Below are positions 45,635 to 53,635 of a DNA stretch of 64,000 nucleotides, piece by piece; the stretch's first letter is position 1, and each line of letters begins with the position of its first letter. The notes under the pieces are model-generated. The model searched no databases, was not told where the DNA came from, and saw only the letters and a list, made by a program, of their open reading frames with translations. Origin of the DNA: Cognatishimia activa (GTDB lineage Bacteria > Pseudomonadota > Alphaproteobacteria > Rhodobacterales > Rhodobacteraceae); assembly GCF_026016445.1 (NCBI RefSeq), contig NZ_CP096147.1, positions 436,501-500,500 of the forward strand, read 5' to 3'. Position numbers and translations under genes: made by a program.

Positions 45635-46708
45635 ATGAAAAAAACGATTATGGCAGCTACGGCACTGACGTTTGTCGCTGGATCATCCATTGCAGGCGGC
45701 ATTGACCGCTCTGGACAGGGTATCAATCTGTTGTTTGAAGAGGGCACAGTTGCACAGACCAGCTTCGCTCGCGTCGATCCAAACATGACTGGTACATTTG
45801 GGGGGACCGAATCCGGTGATATGGCACGCGCATATAATTCGCCCGGTCTTGGTTTCAAAATGGATCTCAACGATTCCGTTGGTGTTGCGCTGCTCTATGA
45901 ACAGCCTTTCGGCGCCGATGTTCTATATGCACCTGACTATGCATTGAGTGACCCAAGCAACGCGGATCAGGCCGGCGGACAGGCAGATTTGCACTCATTA
46001 ACGGCACTGCTGCGCTACAAAATGCAAAACGGATTTAGCGTCTACGGTGGCCTTCGTGCCCAGAGTTTGAATGTAGATATTGCCCTGCCTGCTGTGCCCT
46101 ACAGTGTTGAATCAAACACCCAAACTGATCTCGGGTACGTTGTGGGTGCGGCATGGGAGAAACCCGAAATCGCGGCTCGTGTTGCGTTAACCTACAATTC
46201 CAAAATCAAGCATGATTTGACCGTGATTGACGTGGTGGGGGGAGTAACACAACCGCCGTCTGCAGCATCTGTTGAAACACCGCAATCGGTGAACCTAGAC
46301 TTTCAAACAGGGGTCGCACCCAACACCTTGGTCTTTGGCACAATTCGTTGGGCGGAATGGTCGAAGTTTTCTTATGCTCCGCCAAATTACCCACGCGGAA
46401 CACTTCTCCAATTCAAAAACAACTCGACTACCTATTCTTTAGGCGTCGGCCGACGCTTCTCTGAAGCGTTTTCCGGTGCAATTACTGTTGGTTATGAAAA
46501 AGCCAATGGTGACACTGTTTCCGATTTGGGGCCGGCGGATGGCGCCAAGAGTATAGGTTTGGCTGGAACTTATACCCGAGGAAACACTAAATTCTCTGCG
46601 GGTGTCCGCTACGTGAAACTTGGCGACGCTACCACTAACGCTGGTGCAAGATTTACCGACAACGATGGTTGGGTGGTTGGTTTTCAAGTCACCCACAAGT
46701 TCAACTAA
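45635..46708 (+). CDS. FadL/OmpP1/TodX-type outer-membrane channel
   Basis: A 357-residue outer-membrane protein with a signal peptide (MKKTIMAATALTFVAGSSIA) followed by GGIDRSGQGINLLFEEG, the FadL-type N-terminal hatch. Alternating hydrophobic strands fill the rest (SVGVALLYEQPFGADV, GLGYVVGAAW-like repeats, YSLGVGRRFSEAFSGAITVGY) and it ends FQVTHKFN, a typical barrel end with aromatic Phe near the C-terminus. FadL channels admit long-chain fatty acids and aromatic hydrocarbons by lateral diffusion. In this island it is the probable entry route for the substrate of the hydrolases. Confidence 0.85.
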   Translation: MKKTIMAATALTFVAGSSIAGGIDRSGQGINLLFEEGTVAQTSFARVDPNMTGTFGGTESGDMARAYNSPGLGFKMDLNDSVGVALLYEQPFGADVLYAPDYALSDPSNADQAGGQADLHSLTALLRYKMQNGFSVYGGLRAQSLNVDIALPAVPYSVESNTQTDLGYVVGAAWEKPEIAARVALTYNSKIKHDLTVIDVVGGVTQPPSAASVETPQSVNLDFQTGVAPNTLVFGTIRWAEWSKFSYAPPNYPRGTLLQFKNNSTTYSLGVGRRFSEAFSGAITVGYEKANGDTVSDLGPADGAKSIGLAGTYTRGNTKFSAGVRYVKLGDATTNAGARFTDNDGWVVGFQVTHKFN

Positions 46709-46815
46709 ACCAAGCTTAGACAAGTTGTCTCACGTCAGCGCCAATGGGACAGTTTAAGTTGATTTGATAAGAGCGGGTTTCTGGCACATCGTAACCATCT
46801 AGAAGTTGAGATGAG

Positions 46816-46917
46816 TCAGAAACCCGGAACCCGCCAGAGGCTGAGCCTCCCCATCAGAACTTCAACCTGCCGTAACTTCGAGACAATCTCCTCGGGCTTC
46901 GGTCGCTTGTTTGTCAT
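46816..46917 (-). pseudogene. Truncated IS3-type transposase orfA
   Basis: From ATG 46917 the frame reads MTNKRPKPEEIVSKLRQVEV and then runs through the far inverted repeat to a stop at 46816, 33 codons in all. The K-R-P-K-P-E-E-I-V-x-K-L-R-Q-V segment is the hallmark start of IS3-family orfA proteins. A GGAGGACCAAGA sequence with a Shine-Dalgarno precedes the ATG. About two thirds of orfA and all of orfB are missing. Confidence 0.75.
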
Positions 46918-46973
46918 TCTTGGTCCTCCGTTTCCTAAACATAGCGGTGGACCAGTTCAGATGGGGAGGCTCA
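46842..46973 (-). mobile_element. IS3-family insertion-sequence remnant, 132 bp
   Basis: Ends in near-perfect inverted repeats: TGAGCCTCCCCATC at 46842-46855 and its complement at 46960-46973, extended to 19 bp with one mismatch. Between them, on the minus strand, is the start of an IS3-type orfA. The rest of the transposase is gone, leaving a MITE-sized deletion product near the right edge of the island. Confidence 0.75.
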
Positions 46974-47083
46974 CTGAAATTCACATAAATTGCACACGGA
47001 TTTTGTGTACGATTTGTGTACGAATGCAGGATCGCTAGATCTTGTGTGTGGGTTCTTAATTTTTGGGAAATTGCACTATATAT

Positions 47084-47128
47084 TGGAGGCGAGTACCGGA
47101 ATCGAACCGGTGTACACGGATTTGCAAT
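47084..47128 (-). repeat. attachment-site copy within intact tRNA-Cys
   Basis: The right-hand copy of the 45-bp direct repeat. Just inside the island, TTGTGTACGA occurs at 47003-47012 and 47014-47023, a tandem pair similar in spacing to the repeats near the left edge. Confidence 0.9.
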
Positions 47129-47157
47129 CCGCTGCGTCACCACTCCGCCAACTCGCC
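47084..47157 (-). tRNA. tRNA-Cys (anticodon GCA)
   Basis: A 74-nt cloverleaf on the minus strand: acceptor GGCGAGT/ACTCGCC, anticodon loop TTGCAAA, T-loop GGTTCGATTCC, discriminator T and encoded CCA. Its last 45 bases are repeated at 39310-39354, marking it as the integration site of the island. Confidence 0.96.
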
Positions 47158-47298
47158 GCCGTCGTGGTAGGGCGGCAATAACTGATCTATTCTGCGCCTG
47201 CAAGAGCCAACCTTGTCATTTCCACGTCTGCGCCGTTGCTGTCTTGAAAATATTGTGGCAAGACGGATTTAGCGAAATCTGAACGAATGAGTTTAGTT

Positions 47299-47952
47299 AT
47301 GTCCGACTACGCCTCACGCCGCACCGCCATGGTGGATACACAAGTCCGTCCTTCTGATGTGACCAAATTCCCAATCATCGAAGCGATGCTGACTGTCCCC
47401 CGTGAAAACTTTGTTCCACCTCATTTGCGTGAAGCGGCCTATTTGGGGAACAATCTGGAGCTCGAAGATGGCCGAGTTGTTTTGGAGCCAAGAACCTTGG
47501 CGAAGATGCTTGATGCGCTCGCAATCCAAAACACAGAGATGGTTTTGGATATTGGCTGTTTGCATGGCTACTCCTCTGCAGTGATAGCAAGGATGGCAGA
47601 GGCCGTTGTAGCGGTTGAAGACGACACGCATCGCGCGCAGGAAGCGCAGTCTGCGTTGACAGAACTGCACTATGATAATGTCGTTGTTCAGGAAGGTGAG
47701 CTGGCTGAAGGTGCCGCCGAACATGGCCCCTACGATGTGATTATATTGCAGGGTGGGGTTGAAAAACTGCCCGAAGTCTTGATCGACCAGTTGAAAATCG
47801 GCGGGCGGATCGCATGTTTGTTCATGGATGGAAATCTGGGTGATGTGCGGCTGGGTCAGAAGTCTGAAGCCGGAGTAACCTGGCGATCAATTTTTAATGC
47901 TGGCGCGCCGGTCTTGCCCGGATTTGAACGCGAAAGAGCATTTCAACTATAA
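47299..47952 (+). CDS. Protein-L-isoaspartate O-methyltransferase family protein
   Basis: A 217-residue SAM-dependent methyltransferase of the Pcm family. It starts MSDYASRRTAMVDTQVRPSDVT, has the MLTVPRENFVPP segment and the SAM motif VLDIGCLHGYSSAVIARMA, and YDVIILQGGVEKLPEVLIDQLKIGGRIACL further on. The SAM glycine loop (DIGCLHGYSSA) differs from the usual EIGTGSGYQAA, so isoaspartyl repair activity is not certain. In Rhodobacterales this gene commonly precedes tolC. It follows tRNA-Cys, divergently. Confidence 0.82.
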   Translation: MSDYASRRTAMVDTQVRPSDVTKFPIIEAMLTVPRENFVPPHLREAAYLGNNLELEDGRVVLEPRTLAKMLDALAIQNTEMVLDIGCLHGYSSAVIARMAEAVVAVEDDTHRAQEAQSALTELHYDNVVVQEGELAEGAAEHGPYDVIILQGGVEKLPEVLIDQLKIGGRIACLFMDGNLGDVRLGQKSEAGVTWRSIFNAGAPVLPGFERERAFQL

Positions 47953-47999
47953 ATATAGGCGGCTCGGAGGGTCGCCGTGTTGCCTGAGGGATGTGCAAT

Positions 48000-49391
48000 A
48001 TGGGTATCAAGAGCGTTTTTCTTTCTGCAGCAATGGCGGTTTCGGTCCTTGGGGTCACAACTCAGGCATCGCTTGCAGAAACTTTGGCGGATGCCATGGC
48101 GGGGGCCTACACACACAGCGGTTTGCTAGAGCAGAACCGGGCCCTGCTGCGTGTGGCTGATGAAAATGTAGCGCAGGCGACAGCGTCTTTACGCCCGATC
48201 CTGAGCTGGTCTTCAGAACTACGTAGAACCTTTTCAGACCCGTCTTCTGCCGTAAATGGCACGTCAGCAAACCTTGGTTTGAACCTGTCTTGGACATTGG
48301 TTGACAATGGCTCAAAGAAGCTTGCACGCGAGCGTTTGAAGCAGACAGTGTTGGCAACACGTGAATCTCTGGTGGCTGTAGAACAAAACGTTCTTCTCGC
48401 CGCTGTCAGGGCATTTATGGATGTGCGACGCGACAGCGAGATCGTGGCGCTGCGTCAGAACAACCTGCGTGTTATTACGCGTGAGCTGCGTGCTGCTGAA
48501 GATCGTTTTGATGTTGGTGAGGTCACTCGGACGGATGTGGCCCTCGCGCAGGCACGTTTGGCTGGCGCGCGCGCAGAACTTGCGGTCGCGCAAGGCAATC
48601 TCATGGCTTCAAATGCAGCTTATGCTGCAGCAGTTGGCCGCAAACCGAGTCAGCTGACGCCCCCAAGCCGTTTGCCAAGCGTTGCAAAAACTGTTGCCGC
48701 CGCAGAAGCAGTGGCTGTTCGCAGTCACCCGGATATGAAAGCGGCACAGTTTCAGGTGGCTGCTGCGGACATTGGAATCAAAGAAGCGGATGTCTCTGTC
48801 ATTCCATCTGTTGATCTGAGCGCAGGTGTCTCACGTCAGAACTTTCTAAGCGGTGGTACAGGCGACAGATCGTCGGGCAGCGTCAGCATTATTGCGGGTG
48901 GGCCGATTTATAGCGGTGGTGCGATTGCATCTGCATCTCGCCAAGCCATTGCAAACCGGGATGCCGCACGTGGTGGCCTGCACGCAACACGCCACACGAT
49001 TCGCCAGAGTGTTGGATTTGCATGGGCGCAACTCCTGGCTGCGCGAGCACAACGGGTGGCAAGTGGCCAGCAGATCAAAGCGTCTCAGGTTGCCTTTGAA
49101 GGTGTGCGTGAGGAAGCGAAGCTCGGTTCTCGGACGACTCTGGACGTGCTGAACGCCGAGCAGGAGTTGCTGGATGCGCGCGCAAATCAGATCACCGCGC
49201 AAAGTGCAGAATTCACCGCAGCCTATTCTTTGTTGGCTTCTATGGGTCTTTTGACTGTTGATCACCTAAATCTGGCAGTCGAAAAATATGATCCCGAAGC
49301 CTACTACAATCAGGTGCAGTCTGCCCCCGCAGCGCTCAGTAAACGCGGTCAGCAGCTCGACAAAGTTCTGCGACGTATCGGAAAAGAATAA
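48000..49391 (+). CDS. tolC: TolC family outer-membrane channel
   Basis: A 463-residue TolC-type protein with a signal peptide ending near SLA before ETLADAM. It has the two-fold repeated coiled-coil plan: LLEQNRALLRVADENVAQATASLRP in the first half, and a second repeat with GGPIYSGGAIASASRQAI and LGSRTTLDVLNAEQELLDAR. It forms the trimeric exit duct for RND and type I exporters. I chose ATG 48000 because GAGGGA precedes it. It may serve the RND pump at 10.6-14.7 kb. Confidence 0.92.
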   Translation: MGIKSVFLSAAMAVSVLGVTTQASLAETLADAMAGAYTHSGLLEQNRALLRVADENVAQATASLRPILSWSSELRRTFSDPSSAVNGTSANLGLNLSWTLVDNGSKKLARERLKQTVLATRESLVAVEQNVLLAAVRAFMDVRRDSEIVALRQNNLRVITRELRAAEDRFDVGEVTRTDVALAQARLAGARAELAVAQGNLMASNAAYAAAVGRKPSQLTPPSRLPSVAKTVAAAEAVAVRSHPDMKAAQFQVAAADIGIKEADVSVIPSVDLSAGVSRQNFLSGGTGDRSSGSVSIIAGGPIYSGGAIASASRQAIANRDAARGGLHATRHTIRQSVGFAWAQLLAARAQRVASGQQIKASQVAFEGVREEAKLGSRTTLDVLNAEQELLDARANQITAQSAEFTAAYSLLASMGLLTVDHLNLAVEKYDPEAYYNQVQSAPAALSKRGQQLDKVLRRIGKE

Positions 49392-49454
49392 CATTTTTTT
49401 CTATCTGTTGTCTGCCACGACCTTCGCCGCTAAACTTAGCGGCGAGGTAGAGTG

Positions 49455-50477
49455 GTGACTAAAATGTCTGATCCAGTAAAAAATGCAGAGATCGAGGATG
49501 TGCTTTCTTCGATCCGTCGTTTGGTTTCCGAAAATCACGTTGATGCCTCGCGCAATGTGGCCAAGCCGGAGCCGAAGGTAGAAGAGGCCACTGAGGAGGC
49601 TTCGGCGCAACCAGCTGCATCTGACCGGCTTGTTCTGTCACCTTCGCTGCGCGTAGAAGAAAAACGCGAAGAGCTGCGCCAAGAAATGACCTCGCCGGTG
49701 GAGAACACACCCTTCGCCAACAGCCTCAAGGAAGACATTCTTCCGCTACGTGAGACCCTGCCGAGCTTTTTACAACAGCGTCTTGATCCACTTGAGGAGC
49801 CTGAAGACACCGTCGAAGACATAACATCAGCTGTTCAGGACGTAGAGACGGATGACAAACCGCTGAGCTTTGTGCATGAAGGTCAAGAGATCGAAGAGGT
49901 TAATGCCGAGGAAGAGCAAGGCAACACTCTGCAGTTTCCAGCACCTGAAGAGCTTACCTTTGAATCTGCGCGCGAATCCGATCCTACCGCTGAGGCTGTG
50001 CCAGAACCGCTTGAAAAAGTGGCTGAGGACACGCGACCTTGGGAGATCGAAGGCGAACGGCTGGCAGAGTGGCATAGTGTGCGTGCAGAGACTTCCGACC
50101 ATTTCGAGCCTGATGGCCCCGAAGACGGTGACAATGCTGGCACGCCGGTAGCGACGCTGAACTGGGAAGACCACGACATCGAAGATGCAGAGGTCGAAGA
50201 GGTCATTCCAGTAAAACCGACTTCAGAAACGATTGATCCCGTAGCAGAGCAGATCGCCGAAGCTGTTGTCGAGGACATCGCGCCCAGTGAAGACACCATT
50301 GACGCCCAGCAGTATGACGCCGTGCTCGATGAAGAAATGTTGCGCGAGCTGGTTGGCGAGATTGTACGCCAGGAGCTGCAAGGCCCCCTTGGGGAGCGTA
50401 TTACGCGCAACGTGCGCAAACTTGTTCGTCGCGAAATCAACCGCGCCCTGACTGCGCGGAATTTCAACGACGGCTAA
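49455..50477 (+). CDS. PopZ-like (DUF2497) polar organising protein
   Basis: A protein of about 340 residues. The N-terminal helix (AEIEDVLSSIRRLVSE) and the conserved C-terminal helix bundle (LDEEMLRELVGEIVRQELQGPLGERITRNVRKLVRREINRAL region) match PopZ and DUF2497. Between them lies a very acidic, Pro/Glu/Thr-rich disordered linker of some 250 residues, longer than in Caulobacter PopZ. PopZ forms condensates at cell poles that anchor the chromosome origin and signalling proteins. GTG 49455 fits the GAGG site; ATG 49464 is an alternative. Confidence 0.78.
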   Translation: MTKMSDPVKNAEIEDVLSSIRRLVSENHVDASRNVAKPEPKVEEATEEASAQPAASDRLVLSPSLRVEEKREELRQEMTSPVENTPFANSLKEDILPLRETLPSFLQQRLDPLEEPEDTVEDITSAVQDVETDDKPLSFVHEGQEIEEVNAEEEQGNTLQFPAPEELTFESARESDPTAEAVPEPLEKVAEDTRPWEIEGERLAEWHSVRAETSDHFEPDGPEDGDNAGTPVATLNWEDHDIEDAEVEEVIPVKPTSETIDPVAEQIAEAVVEDIAPSEDTIDAQQYDAVLDEEMLRELVGEIVRQELQGPLGERITRNVRKLVRREINRALTARNFNDG

Positions 50478-50489
50478 GTTGAGCGCAGG

Positions 50490-51065
50490 ATGAACACGCC
50501 CGCACACCTTTTGATCGGCTGGGCGGCCTTTGGGCGCAAACATCCAGAGAGACTTGCATTTGCAGCGCTGATTGGTGCCTTACTGCCAGACCTGTCTCTA
50601 TATGTTTTAGCTGGGACGTCGCTTTTTCTGCTTGATATCTCGCCTTCGATTGTGTTTGGGGAACTCTATTTCTCGGACCTTTGGCAAACGATCTTTGCCA
50701 TCGACAATTCCTTTATCGTCTGGGGCGTTTTGCTCGCGCTCGCCATTGCCTTCAAAAGAGACTGGGGCATTGCGCTTTGCGGCGCAGCGCTTTTGCACCT
50801 GGCGTTGGATCTGCCGCTGCATCACGATGATGGTAGGGCGCATTTCTGGCCGGTTTCGAATTGGATATTTGAAAGCCCAGTAAGTTACTGGGATCACCGA
50901 CATCATGCTGCGATAGTGGGGCCGTTGGAGCTCGCGCTGGCCGGTGGCTGCTGCATTGCCATTGTTGGTAAGCAAATTTGGCGTAAGGCATCCATACCTG
51001 TCGCATTGCTTCTTGCAATGGAAGCGGCCGTCGTCATTCCAGGATACTTCTGGAGTTTTGAATAA
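50490..51065 (+). CDS. Integral membrane protein resembling DUF457/YdjM hydrolases
   Basis: A 191-residue protein with four or five hydrophobic segments. It starts MNTPAHLLIGWAAFG and contains ALIGALLPDLSLYVLAG and LLHLALDLPLHHDDGRAHFWP, the His/Asp-rich pattern of the YdjM/DUF457 membrane-bound metal-dependent hydrolase group. The molecular function is not known. It follows the PopZ-like gene by 12 bases and is likely co-transcribed with it. A strong terminator follows. Confidence 0.65.
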   Translation: MNTPAHLLIGWAAFGRKHPERLAFAALIGALLPDLSLYVLAGTSLFLLDISPSIVFGELYFSDLWQTIFAIDNSFIVWGVLLALAIAFKRDWGIALCGAALLHLALDLPLHHDDGRAHFWPVSNWIFESPVSYWDHRHHAAIVGPLELALAGGCCIAIVGKQIWRKASIPVALLLAMEAAVVIPGYFWSFE

Positions 51066-51068
51066 AAA

Positions 51069-51098
51069 AACGCGCGCCGCAGATGGCACGCGTTTTTT
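51069..51098. terminator. Bidirectional intrinsic terminator
   Basis: AACGCG-C-GCC pairs with GGC-A-CGCGTT around a 6-base loop (one mismatch), flanked by an A-run on the left and a T-run on the right, so it can serve both convergent genes. Confidence 0.85.
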
Positions 51099-51120
51099 GC
51101 TTAATGGCAGCAGTATAGGC

Positions 51121-51441
51121 TTACGCCGCTTCGCTCTCCTGAGCAGCATTGCGACGTTCGCTTTCTTCACGAGAAAGCGCGACAGAGGTGCGAACACCTT
51201 TGCCAACGAAGTCCATCAGACCAGATACAACCCGTTCGTTCGGGTCGATACCCGCGCAAGACAGCACTTCGCGCCCATCGCGAGAGCGTGCCCAGCGAGC
51301 AATCTGTTCAGGGCCATTGCCGTACTTCTTGTCGTCAGCAATCGCATCGTCCAACGCGGCCAAGACGACCGCTGCAAAAAGTTTGCGAGCGCGGTTGCCC
51401 TGTTCGTTATTAAAAGCCGTGCCATCAACGAAATCTCTCAT
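51121..51441 (-). CDS. Conserved Rhodobacteraceae small protein (DUF6280-like)
   Basis: A 106-residue soluble protein starting MRDFVDGTAFNNEQGNRARKL and containing AALDDAIADDKKYGNGPEQIARWARSRDGREVLSCAGIDPNERV. The sequence looks like the small family I know as DUF6280, though I recall that name less surely than the pattern itself. It has no signal peptide or membrane helix. Function unknown. It converges on the DUF457-like gene and faces efp divergently. Confidence 0.75.
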   Translation of the reverse strand: MRDFVDGTAFNNEQGNRARKLFAAVVLAALDDAIADDKKYGNGPEQIARWARSRDGREVLSCAGIDPNERVVSGLMDFVGKGVRTSVALSREESERRNAAQESEAA

Positions 51442-51648
51442 CTCGTCGTCCTTGTATTATTGGTCTTGTGTTTCTGGCGTGAGGGGGCTTATGACCTATT
51501 TTTATTGATTCGGGTACCCTGTTTTTGCATAGCTTTTATGCAAATGGTGCATGTCTCCGAACGACATAGGCCGTCTTGTCACCTGTCAACATGCGAGATA
51601 TAGGTCTGAACAATCTCCGATCAACCTCTACGTCATGGTTTTGTCACA

Positions 51649-52212
51649 ATGCCTAAAATCAACGGTAACGAAATTCGCCCCGGCAACGTGCTGGAACACA
51701 ACGATGGTCTCTGGGCCGCAGTCAAGGTCGACCACGTAAAGCCCGGTAAAGGCGGCGCTTTTGCTCAGGTTGAACTAAAAAACCTGCGCAATGGGTCCAA
51801 ACTCAATGAACGTTTCCGCAGCGCCGACAAAGTTGAGCGTGTGCGTTTGGAACAAAAAGACATGCAGTTCCTCTATGAAGACGACGGCATGCTGATCTTC
51901 ATGGATACAGAGACCTACGATCAGGTTCAGGTCGCATCCGATCTGTTGGGCGACCGTCGTCCGTTCTTGCAGGATGGCATGACCATTGTTGTGGAATTCT
52001 ACGAAGCAGAAGCATTGAACGCGACTGTGCCCCAGAAAGTAACCTGCAAGATTGTAGAGACCGAGCCTGTTGTGAAAGGCCAGACGGCAGCAAACTCGTT
52101 CAAACCAGCGATTCTGGATAATGGCGTGAAAGTCATGGTGCCGCCATTTGTTGGTCAGGACGAGATGATCATCGTCGATACCATTGCGATGGAATATTCT
52201 GAGCGCGCCTAA
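51649..52212 (+). CDS. efp: Translation elongation factor P
   Basis: A 187-residue EF-P with the three-beta-barrel plan: [20 protein letters not shown], the KOW-like domain with modified-residue loop [16 protein letters not shown] (Lys in KPGKGGAF), and the end [35 protein letters not shown]. It rescues ribosomes stalled at poly-proline. No EF-P-modifying gene lies beside it. A strong terminator follows. Confidence 0.97.
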   Translation: MPKINGNEIRPGNVLEHNDGLWAAVKVDHVKPGKGGAFAQVELKNLRNGSKLNERFRSADKVERVRLEQKDMQFLYEDDGMLIFMDTETYDQVQVASDLLGDRRPFLQDGMTIVVEFYEAEALNATVPQKVTCKIVETEPVVKGQTAANSFKPAILDNGVKVMVPPFVGQDEMIIVDTIAMEYSERA

Positions 52213-52242
52213 TTACGTCGCTCTCTACTAAAAAATGAATAG

Positions 52243-52273
52243 ACCGCTCGGTGCTCCGGGCGGTTTTCTTTTT
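52243..52273 (+). terminator. Intrinsic terminator of efp
   Basis: ACCGC-T-CGG pairs with CCG-G-GCGGT around loop TGCT, followed by TTTTCTTTTT. Confidence 0.88.
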
Positions 52274-52343
52274 GCCTGAACAAAACTTTACAGGAAGCTA
52301 TGTCATCTGCAGACTGATGCCGTAGGAAGCGAGGAGGGGACCC

Positions 52344-52814
52344 ATGTTTCGCTTAATGGCTTTGACTGTTTCGCATGTCGCAGCATTGGTAATTGGCTTT
52401 GGCCTAGGGATCTATTTTCTGCCTATTTTGACGGCCCCGGACAGTCCAGACTCTGCTGCCCTTGAAGAACAGGCCCAAGGGGCAATGTTTACCGGCGAAT
52501 TCACAAGAGACTTGAAAGGTAGCGATTTTCTGCACTGGGGAGAGGGCACCATTAGCCTGACGCCCAATATGATTATCCATGAAGGGGCTTTGGCGCCGGG
52601 GCCGGACTATAAGCTCTACCTGACAGATGGCTTCGTGGAAAATGAAGAGGAATTCAACGCTCTCAAAGCCAATGCGGCCTTGGTCGGAGATGTGAAAACC
52701 TTTGGCGGCCTATTGCTTGATATCCCAGATGGGATCGACATTCACGCCTATGATACCGTCGTTATTTGGTGTGAGAGCTTTGGAGAATTCATCACCGCTG
52801 CGAAATACCAATAA
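52344..52814 (+). CDS. DM13 domain-containing membrane-anchored protein
   Basis: A 156-residue protein with an N-terminal membrane anchor (VAALVIGFGLGIYFLPIL) and a DM13 domain (GSDFLHWGEGTISL, LAPGPDYKLYLTDGFVENEEEF, and the closing DTVVIWCESFGEFITAAKY). DM13 domains carry a conserved Cys and are thought to act in redox or electron transfer. GAGGAGGGG precedes the ATG. It is convergent with ygfZ by 4 bases. Its partner is not visible here. Confidence 0.82.
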   Translation: MFRLMALTVSHVAALVIGFGLGIYFLPILTAPDSPDSAALEEQAQGAMFTGEFTRDLKGSDFLHWGEGTISLTPNMIIHEGALAPGPDYKLYLTDGFVENEEEFNALKANAALVGDVKTFGGLLLDIPDGIDIHAYDTVVIWCESFGEFITAAKYQ

Positions 52815-52818
52815 CGAA

Positions 52819-53568
52819 TTAGTTGGTTGGAGACTGCAGTATAACCTTTGCGTCACCGGCCATCATATCGTCCTTTGCGCGGTCAAACCGCAGATAGGCC
52901 AACGCTGTGTTTCCTGATCGGCTGTGCAGGGTTCCCACAGGCTTACCATCACTTGTGATCGCTGTTCCCGGTTCTGCGTCGCCTTCGATAGTGACCGCGG
53001 CCAAGCCCTTACGAAGCTCAGTCTTGTGTTTCATTCGAGCGGTGACCTCCTGGCCCACATAGCAGCCTTTTCGGAAATCGACGCCGTTTATGCGTTCAAA
53101 ACCCATCTCAAGAATATAGCTGTCTGGCCCCAATTCGGCTCCGGTCTGTGGGATTTTAGCCGCCACTTGAACCGCGACCCAATCGATGTTTTCGTCGGTT
53201 TGTGGGACTTCGCGATAGGCGCGCCAACCCAGTTGATCAGAGCGAGGGTCAGCAAAGCCATCTTCCGGCACCTCTCCAAGCCCGCGATGAACGTTCAGCT
53301 CGATTTCCTCTATCGCTACATCAGCCCGCAGCTTGTACATCGTCAGACGCATCTTCAGCATATCTGTCAGGGACGCATCCACATCCAGAAGGATGCCGCT
53401 TTCGTGCCGTGAAAGGAAAAAATCGGCCAAGTACTTGCCTTGAGGCGTCAGCAGCGCAGCATAAACCAAACCTTCGTCGATCTTATCAACGTCATTCGTC
53501 ACCAGCCCCTGCAAGAAGTGGTGCGCGTCGTTGCCGGTTATCTTCAAAAGGCCGCGGGGCTCTGTCAT
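52819..53568 (-). CDS. ygfZ: Folate-binding protein YgfZ
   Basis: A 249-residue YgfZ/GcvT-like protein. The signature KGCYVGQEVTARMKHKTELRK is complete, with FLQGLVTNDVDKIDEG near the N-terminus and LFDPQGK-like LLTPQGKYLADFF. It binds tetrahydrofolate and supports iron-sulfur cluster repair and maturation of certain Fe-S enzymes. It faces the glycosyltransferase divergently. Confidence 0.93.
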   Translation of the reverse strand: MTEPRGLLKITGNDAHHFLQGLVTNDVDKIDEGLVYAALLTPQGKYLADFFLSRHESGILLDVDASLTDMLKMRLTMYKLRADVAIEEIELNVHRGLGEVPEDGFADPRSDQLGWRAYREVPQTDENIDWVAVQVAAKIPQTGAELGPDSYILEMGFERINGVDFRKGCYVGQEVTARMKHKTELRKGLAAVTIEGDAEPGTAITSDGKPVGTLHSRSGNTALAYLRFDRAKDDMMAGDAKVILQSPTN

Positions 53569-53635
53569 AGCATAATCCTGTATTTCGCCTGTAACTTAAT
53601 ATAGACAGCGTTAAGCGGTGCAACAGGGGGAAGGA

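Larger units (their letters stand above)
39310..47128. mobile_element. tRNA-Cys-integrated genomic island, about 7.8 kb, without integrase
   Basis: Bounded by perfect 45-bp direct repeats at 39310-39354 and 47084-47128. The right copy is the 3' part (anticodon loop to CCA) of an intact tRNA-Cys; the left copy is only that fragment. This is the footprint of integration by a tyrosine recombinase that crosses over in the anticodon loop. The interior has six cargo genes, all on the plus strand, long AT-rich gaps and an IS remnant. No integrase, excisionase or transfer gene is present, so the island is either a decayed element or one mobilised in trans. Confidence 0.85.

Noticed and set aside
46862..47203. 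113-codon minus-strand frame covering tRNA-Cys and the IS remnant
   Set aside because: It reads through a tRNA gene and out of frame with the orfA fragment, so it is not a gene.
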